Source of the DNA: Heliocidaris tuberculata
Lineage: Eukaryota; Echinodermata; Echinoidea; Camarodonta; Echinometridae
Length of the DNA stretch: 64,000 bases
Reading direction: 5' to 3'
Assembly (NCBI GenBank): GCA_025618425.1
Contig: CM046836.1
Coordinates: 10,701,004 to 10,765,003 of the forward strand
Under the pieces are notes generated by a model. The model worked only from the letters and a program-made list of their open reading frames with translations, did no database searches and was not told the DNA's origin. Made by a program: the position numbers and the translations under genes. How positions within the stretch are numbered: position 1 is the first letter of the stretch; every line of letters starts with the position of its first letter. This document shows positions 22,816 through 32,600 of this stretch, one piece after another.

Positions 22816-22989
22816 GGATAACTCAGGGAGAGATGCCTGTACTGGGCAAGAGCATCTGATAAAAGAGCATTTAAAAACAAAACAAAACAGCAAAGTAGTA
22901 ATACTTGTGTACACGTTCCCTCAGAGATTTTCTTCTCTTTCTCCCCTAATAACTCATTTATTAAAAATAATACATGGATAAAAACCTAG

Positions 22990-23202
22990 CTGATCGAATC
23001 TCGAATCCCGAGCTTTATGAGCCACGCCCGCCCGCCCAGCGAGGCTAGGCTGCGCTGCTAGGAGGAGAGGCTGCACGTTTTCGTTCGTAAAATTTGTAAA
23101 CATACGGTACGGGTACATTTCGACCAAGCTCGCTTAGATATATAGAGCATCTTGAGTCGAGTGTATGCAAGCAGCGCACCGCTAGCCGTCTGAGCAAGAA
23201 CC
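22990..23202 (+). promoter_or_regulatory. Putative SPHK promoter/5' UTR
   Basis: Local GC and CpG content rises sharply. A GC-box-like CCACGCCCGCCCGCCC lies at 23022-23037, and a TATATA string at about 23138. Transcription start is not determinable from sequence alone. Confidence 0.5.
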
Positions 23203-23692
23203 ATGTCGAATAAAGACCAACTTCACGATGATCTAGGCGATGAGGATATTCTTACGGAGGGTAAATTCCATCTGAGCATTGGGAAATATTTTTGTATTGC
23301 TGATGTTTCGATTTGTCGCGAAAAACTCACGTACCGGAGTGTAAATGGAGCCAAATTGAAGGCAGAGAGCATATCATTCAGTGATGTTGTGGGATGCCGA
23401 AGCATCGGGGCAGATGTCGGCCAGTGCTCCGATGGGGCCAACAGCGGCGACGGGATGCCCCCAAAACCGAAAACCAATCCTAGATTGAAATTGAATGAGA
23501 AGAGCGCTTGTTTGCAGGTTTTTGCATACAAGTATAACAAGAAACCGCAAGAAGGTGGCGTGAGGCGTAGAATAGAGGTAAATTTGGTGACAGAAGAATT
23601 CGAAACATTAAAGGAGAATGTGGCATTGGTTGAAAGATGGCGTTTGATTATTTTATCTCTTCTTCGAGGAGTTGAGTTTTCAAGTGTTGATG
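23203..23692 (+). CDS. SPHK: SPHK exon 1: N-terminal PH-like region
   Basis: It begins ATGTCGAATAAAGACC (context AACCATGT) and ends at donor TGATG|GTGAGT; 490 nt, phase 1. It encodes LTEGKFHLSIGKYFCIADVS, SACLQVFAYKYNKKP and WRLIILSLLRGVEF. This pattern of strands ending in a helix matches the N-terminal PH-like module of longer sphingosine kinases. Family placement by eye. Confidence 0.93.
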
Positions 23693-26600
23693 GTGAGTAC
23701 AATCATTTGGAAACATATCTCTACAGTTAATTCAGAGTCCCGATTCTTAATAATCTAACCTTACAGTAATTGAATTACATGCAAATAGATATCATGTTTA
23801 ATATCCATGATATACATGTAGAGTTTTAAAAAAATGTGTAACAAAAAAACTTTGTGACTCCAAGTTTCAACTGGTATCATGTTGATATAGTGAATAAACA
23901 AGGAAGACACAATTAACAACAATGGCTCTTGGATTCCATGGATATTATGATGGAAATTATATATTGATATTATTTAGAAGTCTAGGCCTAATAATGCAAT
24001 ATGCGGAGATGTATTTAGAATGTGATATTGAAAACAAAAATCCATGATATATTATTATTTCAAGGCAAAATTCTGTGACATGAGAATTAGTAATATTTCA
24101 ATTGTAGAGCCCCCTTTATAAGTTATACCATTATTTTTATATGCCCTTATTGGCAGTAATTACAAATCCATCTTATCCATATCCTGACCCTCTAACATTA
24201 CATGGAACTTGCAAGTCAGTCTCAGATTGATGTGCCTTAATGATGTCATATCAGTATGTACCAGCACAGCTTACCCATACTTTTTATGCCTATGAAATTA
24301 TAGATCCTTTGAAAAGATTTAACAATAACTAGTGTTTTATTGCATCATTCCAATATAATTATTGATTCTAATACCGTGTACACTCATACATGTATATTTA
24401 ATGACACTGTGAGTGATTGTGAGAAGGCAATTAATTGTTTTGATGGGTATTTTTGCTGCCTATTAGTATGGGGCTGGAGTCAGTTCAAGATACCTACATG
24501 TATGACTTCTTGTAAAAATGAATGTCAAATGATACATTCAAATTACAATAACCAATTGCAATAAACCATTGCCACCTTTTCAAAATACATACATGTATCT
24601 TATTCATGTAGAACTTTAGAAGTTCTAGCCAGGAACATTCTGTGTAGGGTTGAAACTTTGGTGAATCTTTTTATGACAATAATGTTTCTTTGTTAACATA
24701 GAGTCAGTCAATAAAACTTACTGGCTATATGCATGTAAATTATGTTGTCAAAATATTTAAAAAATAAAAAGTCTGAGTAGGGTCTATTGTTTCTTACAGT
24801 TTGAATCATGTGTATTCAACTTAGGTAGAAGGAAAATGTTCAATTTACGCTTTGTATTTCCATCAAAAGTTGACAATTTCATGGAATTACCTGTTTTTAA
24901 AAGTATATACATGTATATATCTATATATATATATATATATATATATATCAATATATACATGTATATACATGTATTATATGTACCTATTTAAAAAAATTTT
25001 TTTTTAAGTTGTCATAATCTCATCTACATTGTACATGTACACTCAAGTCAAAGTGTGACCACTCCTGAGTTAGAGACACCCTAAAGTTGCATTATTGTTC
25101 CTTACTGATTTTTCACATGTACTTGTAAATTTCAATAATTAACAAAGTTCACACTCAATCATTGGGTATATGAAGGTCAGTTATGATATATTTTAATGAG
25201 ACTGTTGGTACCTGGTTGTCCGAGGCAGATCCAGGGAGAGGGCTGGGGTCCAGGCCCCCTCCCCTGGTAAAAAAAAATTACCTCAAAATGCTGATCTGAC
25301 CTTTTTTTTTTTGTTTTTTTTTTGGAGAATTTTGCAGTGAAAAAAGACCTAAAATGATGACCTTTTTTTTTTTGCCTGTCAGAAATTTTTCTGAATATTG
25401 TGCCCCCTCCTTTAAGAAATCCTTGATCCCCCACTACTAGTTGTACCTTGCCCTGTACAGTTTTCTGTGTGCGATTGGTTGGAACACACTGGCAGGTGCA
25501 TGTTTTACCAATAGATGGAGTAATCCGTTTGAACTACATGTACATATATTGATAAGAAATACTAAAGGTGCTCCTAATTTACTCTACATGTAGATGCTGC
25601 TGGATCAAAGGTTTGGGTATATCTGTATCTGCATGTATTCTCAAAGTCCCTAGATCAAACATGTATTCAGGGGTACAATGCATGCAACAATATTGCTCTC
25701 ACAAAAATTTAGCATAGTAGCATATATATTGGAATTTGATTTTTAAAGATATATATTGGAGCTATGTCCTACATACATTACATCACAGTTACATGTGACC
25801 AATTTTCCCATTTGAGATAATAGATTCCTGCCTTCATTTTCTTCCAAAGAAACTTATTAAGGGTTGGTTACCCTTTAATTCTCATTTATTTCAAGCTGGA
25901 ATACATGATGTTTAGCATTGGACTCACAATGTGGGTAATGACTCATTCAGTCCAGAAACCTCAAAAATAAACCAGTGTCATGAATGCTCGGTCAACAACT
26001 TTCATTTCATTTTCATTTCATATCATGTGCATAAAAGTTTGTTGGCCTCTTGTTGTAAACATTTCAATGGATTGTGATTGCTGACTGCTACTGATGTTAT
26101 GTACAGAAAAAATATGCACAGGAATAATGAAAATCAATAAAGCTCTTGTAAATGAAAACAACAGCCATAGAATATATCAAAATCCCTAAGAAATGTTTCC
26201 CTCCTACCAATGAAAAGAGAGTTTCTGTAAAACAAGACAGTAACATCTATGTGTGGTACATTATATGTAACTAAATCCATTTACTAAGTACATTCTTCTT
26301 GTTCACTATTGAAGAATGTTCTTTATAATCTTACTACAAATACCAGTACTTAGTATCATTGCAATGCAATTTTTTTTTTCAATGTTCGCTCTTTGTTTTC
26401 TGGTATTTTGTAGTTAACATGAACATAAATTATTAGAGATAGGTGTCAGAACAAAATTTATAAGTTAGTAAAGCCACATATAATTTTTCTGTGAACAATG
26501 TATAGACTATCATCCCATATGTACAGTCCTACTGGGTGTAAGTAATTCAAGTACTACTCCATCTGTTTATCATCAGGTAATGGAATGAATTATTGAACAA

Positions 26601-29600
26601 TACATTAGTCATAACAATACATGTAGGTTATCACTGACCCATGGAAGCACAGTTTTATTTGGTTGAATACACCAAATTTCTGCAATACAGAAGCTCAGTG
26701 ACCTGTACAATGTACATGTATGTAGAACCTTGATTTTCACTCTAAAGTACTGGTTCTGATAAATGATGACAATTCATTCCCTCAGATGCTGACAATTATT
26801 TTGAAAACCACAACAGTATGAATAAGGGAACTGCCAGATTTGATTAAAGGGCAGTCCAACCATGGTAACAAGATGATTTGTGTGTATGCAGGAAAATAAG
26901 AAAAACAGGATGGTGAAAGTTTGAAAGAAATCGGACAAGGAATAAGAAAGTTATGGATGTTTGAAAAGTGAGATCACTACATCTATGCGAATTTCAAATT
27001 GGCAATTTGGTGAGTTGATTGTGACATGCATGTACTCATAACTTATAACTTTCTTAGTGCTTGTCCGATTTTGTTCAAACTTTCACCAATCTGCTTCTCT
27101 GATTTTTCCTTTCAGAGCAACTTACCATTAAGGTTGGATTTCCCTTTAAACAGTGAGAACAGATGATCTATTTCACTCAAGAGTTTACCTTGGAAGTTTG
27201 TCAAACTTCCTGAAGATCAGGAAAGTGATGTATATATAATGATTGCTGAATTGTAAACTTGAGCAATGTTTCTGTTCATAGAAATGCCACTTTTGTTAAA
27301 TCGATTTCAGGTACATATATGCAAAGAAAATTAGTTGTGCTTAATATGGTTTTTGAAGATTACTCACTTTATGTAGTTCTTTGTGTTCATTTATAATTCA
27401 TGTGCTGTGCAGAATAATGTTGAAGATATAAAAAAAAATCTTGAAATGTGTTATAACTCTTGTAGGCCAACAGGTACACATGGTGAGAAAATGCTTAAAT
27501 CTGTAAATTTCAAGAACCTTTTAATCTTGGGGAGGAAAGACATTGGCCGGAATTCACAAAGGTGGTTACAATTCAGACCATGGTTTATGCAGATTTCGAG
27601 GTATAAATATGCTTGATTTAGCGCGTACACTTAAAAAGATCCAATAATGAACGCGCACGGGTCGCGCGTGGTTGGCAAAAGCGCTAAATTCACGCTTGTT
27701 GCCATGGTTCAGACCATGGTTTACGTAAATTAATTTAAATAAACCATGGTCTGAATTTACATCAACCATGGTCTGAACCATGGCAACAAGCATGAATTTA
27801 GCGCTTTTGCCAACCACGCCCGACCGGCGTGTGTTCATTATTGGATCTTTTCAAGTGTACGCGCTAAATCAAGCGTATTTATACCACGAAATCTGCATAA
27901 ACCATGGTCTGAATTGAAACCACCTTTGTGAATTCCGGCCATTAAGTCTGTTGTCAGCAGTATTATCATGATTATAGACAGTTAACTTTCTTCTATGTAC
28001 ATGTAAGTATTGGCATATAAGGTGTTTTACACCATGGAGTTCAGAAATGAAAACATGCATTAAGATCCTTGAATTTGTAACATGTTGAATAGTCCAAATT
28101 GTCATTTAAAAAATTTTAAACATTGTCTGTGCTCAAATATTCTTTTCAGATACTTCAAAGAAAAATAAGAAAATTTCCGATTTGAAGAAGAAAAGCTGTT
28201 CCATATAGCCTTTAAAGGGCAATCCATCCTTGGTAATGAGTTGATTTGTGTGAAAGCAGAAATATAAGAAAAACAGGATGGTGAAAGTTTGAAAGAAATC
28301 GGACAAGGAATAAGAAAGTTATGGATGTTTGAAAAGTGAGATCACTACATCTATGCGAATTTCAAATTGGCAATTTGGTGAGTTGATTGTGACATGCATG
28401 TACTCATAACTTATAACTTTCTTAGTGCTTGTCCGATTTTGTTCAAACTTTCACCAATCTGCTTCTCTGATTTTTCCTTTCAGAGCAACTTACCATTAAG
28501 GTTGGATTTCCCTTTAAACAGTGAGAACAGATGATCTATTTCACTCAAGAGTTTACCTTGGAAGTTTGTCAAACTTCCTGAAGATCAGGAAAGTGATGTA
28601 TATATAATGATTGCTGAATTGTAAACTTGAGCAATGTTTCTGTTCATAGAAATGCCACTTTTTAAATCGATTTCAGGTACATATGCAAAGAAAATTAGTT
28701 GTGCTTAATATGGTTTTTGAAGATTACTCACTTTATGTAGTTCTTTGTGTTCATTTATAATTCATGTGCTGTGCAGAATAATGTTGAAGATATAAAATAA
28801 AATCTCGAAATGTGTTATAACTCTTGTAGGCCAACAGGTACACATGGTGAGAAAATGCTTAAATCTGTAAATTTCAAGAACCTTTTAATCTTGGGGAGGA
28901 AAGACATTGGCCGGAATTCACAAAGGTGGTTACAATTCAGACCATGGTTTATGCAGATTTCGAGGTATGAATATGCTTGATTTAGCGCGTACACTTAAAA
29001 AGATCCAATAATGAACGCGCACGGGTCGCGCGTGGTTGGCAAAAGCGCTAAATTCACGCTTGTTGCCATGGTTCAGACCATGGTTTACGTAAATTAATTT
29101 AAATAAACCATGGTCTGAATTTACATCAACCATGGTCTGAACCATGGCAACAAGCATGAATTTAGCGCTTTTGCCAACCACGCCCGACCGGCGTGTGTTC
29201 ATTATTGGATCTTTTCAAGTGTACGCGCTAAATCAAGCGTATTTATACCACGAAATCTGCATAAACCATGGTCTGAATTGAAACCACCTTTGTGAATTCC
29301 GGCCATTAAGTCTGTTGTCAGCAGTATTATCATGATTATAGACAGTTAACTTTCTTCTATGTACATGTAAGTATTGGCATATAAGGTGTTTTACACCATG
29401 GAGTTCAGAAATGAAAACATGCATTAAGATCCTTGAATTTGTAACATGTTGAATAGTCCAAATTGTCATTTAAAAAATTTTAAACATTGTCTGTGCTCAA
29501 ATATTCTTTTCAGATACTTCAAAGAAAAATAAGAAAATTTCTGATTTGAAGAAGAAAAGCTGTTCCATATAGCCTTTAAAAACATAACTGCGTAAATTGT

Positions 29601-32600
29601 ATCCTTTCTATAATAAATACAGACCTGAGTGAGGTCCTTTTACCACCGCCACCACACTACTTGGTATGCATCAATCCTTTCAGTGGCAAAGGAAAAGCAG
29701 CTCAAATCTTTAGGAATCACGCCAAGCCCATCTTTAAGGAGGCCGGAATTACATTCAAAGAAATCATAACAGGTGACTTTAATACTCATTTCTTCTCTAA
29801 CTTTCATATTTTGTGTTAGTTATTCTTCCTATATTTTGATGGATGTCTTCCCTGGTTCTTGATCCCACTGCTCTGTCCTTTAAAAATCTTTCTCATTTCA
29901 TTGCTAAGGTCTATGTTCATTGCTTCCATAATAATTCATATAATTCTTTCAATCTCTATATATTTCTTCTTTTATCCAATTGAATACTTGGGCAGTTGGG
30001 CTAGAGACTATGGAAAAAACCCAACTTGAATTGTATTAAAAGGAGTGAAGTGTAAAAATGTTGTTTGTATACAGTCTTATTCTTCACAATAAGTCCATTT
30101 TCCTTCATCAGTTATAATTACTCTATCAATCTGTGTCTTTAATATTTCTAAACTATTGATAATAGTATTTGAGGTATTACATGTATATTCCCAATTACCA
30201 AAAAGTATAAGATTCATATACTATGGAGCATACAGTGATCAGGAGTATGCAATGTTTTCTCATGTTGAAAAATCAGTTCAAAACAGTTTTGGGAAGTGAG
30301 ATTATATAGGTGATGATAGTAGTATTGTATCTTTTATTTAAATTTATCTTAATTGATGTAGTTGATGTTATTAGAGTTTTTCCTAAGGTAGTAAATTGAA
30401 TTCTTGAAATTCAGCATTATTTCCCTCTTTTTAATGCTAAACATTGGTCATTTCTCATAACTTCTACAGTTTTGTTTTTGTTTTTTGTTTTTTGTTGTTG
30501 TTGTTGTTTTTTTTTTTTTGGGGGGGGGGGGTGTCCAAATGTTATATGGTACCTTTAAACTGACTAGTGTTTTGCTTCTTTATGACAGAAAGGAAAGGAC
30601 ATGGCACTGAATTAGCTATGAACCTTGACCTGAAGGAGTACAATGGGGTCATCATCGTCTCAGGTGATGGGCTTCTCTACGAGGTAAAAAAAAAAAGCAA
30701 GTCCGATGCATTGATCTGATTTTACATATATGTCGAGAAATGGTTCTCTTTATTGTAGTTTTTTTTATACATCTTCATGGGGTGCTCCAACATATGCTCC
30801 AGCGACAATTGCTTCAGGCTTTATTTCTTTAAAAATATAGGGTTAGGGTTAGGGTAGCAATCGGGTATTAGGTTAAGTTTAGGGTTAAGGTTAGGTATAG
30901 TGTTTGGTAGAGGGTCGAAGTTTGAAATTCAGTTTATGTATGGATCGACGCAGAGCAATTGTCGCAGAAGCATGATAACAAATATATTCATTGGTTACCC
31001 CTTGAGGCGATGTTCGGTGAGATTGTGCTATGATAATGGTCAGAGTTATTGACAATGCAGTGAGTAAATTTTCCACAAACAATGTCCCTTCTCCTTCCTC
31101 ACTCTCTTTTTCCTCCCTCTTTCTTCCTCCCCTCTCCTTCCTCACTCTCCTTTTCCTCCCTCTTTCTTCCTCCCCTCTCCTTCCTCTGGCCTTCCCTCTC
31201 CTCATCTTTTTGTTTTCTCCCTTCACTTCTTACCAACATGTACTGATGTACACTCTCTGTCTCGAGTTCCCCCTTTCCCCTCTCCCCTCTCCCCATCTCC
31301 CCCTCCCCATCTCCCCCTCCCCTCTCTACCACCCCTTCTCCCCTCTTCTGCAAAAATCCCTCTCCCCTGCTTGTCTTCCCCTCTCCCCTCCCCTCTCCCC
31401 TCCCCCTCCCCTCTCCCCCTCCCCCCCCCCTCCCCCCTCCCCCCCTCTCCCTCCCCCTCCCCCTCTCTCCCCCCCTCCCTCTCCCCCTTCCCTCTCCCCC
31501 TCCCCTCTCCCCCTCCCCTCTCCTTTCCTCCCCTCTCTGTCTCTCTTCTCTTCCTCTTTTTTTTCTCATCCTATCCCTCTCCCCTCACTTCCCTCTCCCT
31601 TCTCCTCCTTCTTACCCCCATTGCTCCCTTTCTCTCAAAGAGAAGGCTTTGTATTTATTTTCTGTTATCTAACCAAATGTGGACTTTGATCATCAGTCAA
31701 ATAAGGGATAGGGTGCACATACCTTTCAGAGAGAGAGAGAGAAACAACTTTGTTGGTGTCAAGTTCTACACCTCGGGTTAAAATTATTTATTCTTTCACA
31801 GGAGTTCTTTGTAGATTTTCTTTTGAAAAGACTCATGGGGGGGGGGGGGGCAAAATCTTAATATTTCTTCTATTTTATTCTTGAGCTTATTCTATGTTTT
31901 CCAGTGCCCTTTAGTTAGACTTCCAGAGCTAAATAACTCACCACTACCAAGTATTTTCCCCCTTTTATTACATACTGTACATACAGGTCAAGACTGTAGA
32001 TAATATTTCACAGCATATATGGCACCCTATTTCTGTTTGAACAGTCAAAGGCGCAGGTTGAATATTCAACTACATAAATTGTATCTAATTGGAATATGGC
32101 ACTACATTTACAGTGAATGTGCCAAATACAAGTTGTTAATGAATTCCATGAGATCTTCAAACAATTTATCCCTAGGTGTTATCATGGGAGGACTCGATAA
32201 TCAATAAGAAGTGATATTGTTAGCTCCAAAGTACAAGATGATGTAAGGTACAAAATAGAATTTGTTTTTGATTATGATCTAAAAAATATGTCATAATGGT
32301 TGTGATTGTCATTATCTATGTTAAGAGTTAACCAAATCTCTTTTTTTTTTCTTTGATAACTGATCTTGATTTTTGGACCCTGGACAGCTTTATTGCAAGT
32401 CAGCAATATATAGGCTTAACTTTTTTTTCTTTTTTTTTTCTAAATGCAGGAAAATTATGGTAAAATCTGACAACTTAAAGGGTAGACTCATCCCAACATC
32501 AAACTGACCTAAATAAAAACAAACATTAAAAAGAAATTAAAGGGTCAGCAAAATAATGAGAAAATCTTATGTACATGTAGAATTAGAGATAATTTTTAGG

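Larger units (their letters stand above)
14241..23202. other. TOM1-SPHK intergenic region / TOM1 3' UTR
   Basis: About 9 kb with no recognisable gene. Candidate TOM1 poly(A) signals AATAAA are at 15779 and 16688. Contains MITEs (15043, 16798, 20654, 21303), poly-C tracts (17571-17585, 19417-19434), GA-rich DNA near 22085-22160 and the G-rich array at 22512-22815. Confidence 0.75.
26848..29578. repeat. Recent 1.36-kb tandem duplication
   Basis: Copy A is about 26848-28211 and copy B about 28212-29578, offset 1364-1365 bp. Fewer than ten differences are visible outside the first ~55 bp, which differ clearly (GGCAGTCCAACCATGG versus GGCAATCCATCCTTGG). Each copy holds one MITE and one long palindrome. 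Entirely within SPHK intron 1. Confidence 0.92.
23693..29622 (+). other. SPHK intron 1 (5.9 kb)
   Basis: The first half is AT-rich with (TA)n at 24915-24945 and a degraded interspersed repeat at 25195-25435 (GATCCAGGGAGAGGG...TCCCCCACTA). The second half is the 1.36-kb tandem duplication. Confidence 0.8.

Noticed and set aside
22345..22914. 189-codon Pro/Ser-rich frame and overlapping Gly/Arg/Glu frames
   Set aside because: Simple-sequence artefact of the GGGAGGGGGA array; no start context or family resemblance.
27566..29469. Identical 90- and 78-codon - strand frames occurring twice
   Set aside because: They fall in the foldback element and are duplicated with the 1.36-kb repeat; no protein similarity recognised.
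30840..30905. True telomere or chromosome-end fusion
   Set aside because: Only a few TTAGGG units inside a short TIR element that recurs twice more in the window.
31030..31689. 219-codon Pro/Leu/Ser-rich frame
   Set aside because: Artefact of the C/T tract in SPHK intron 3.
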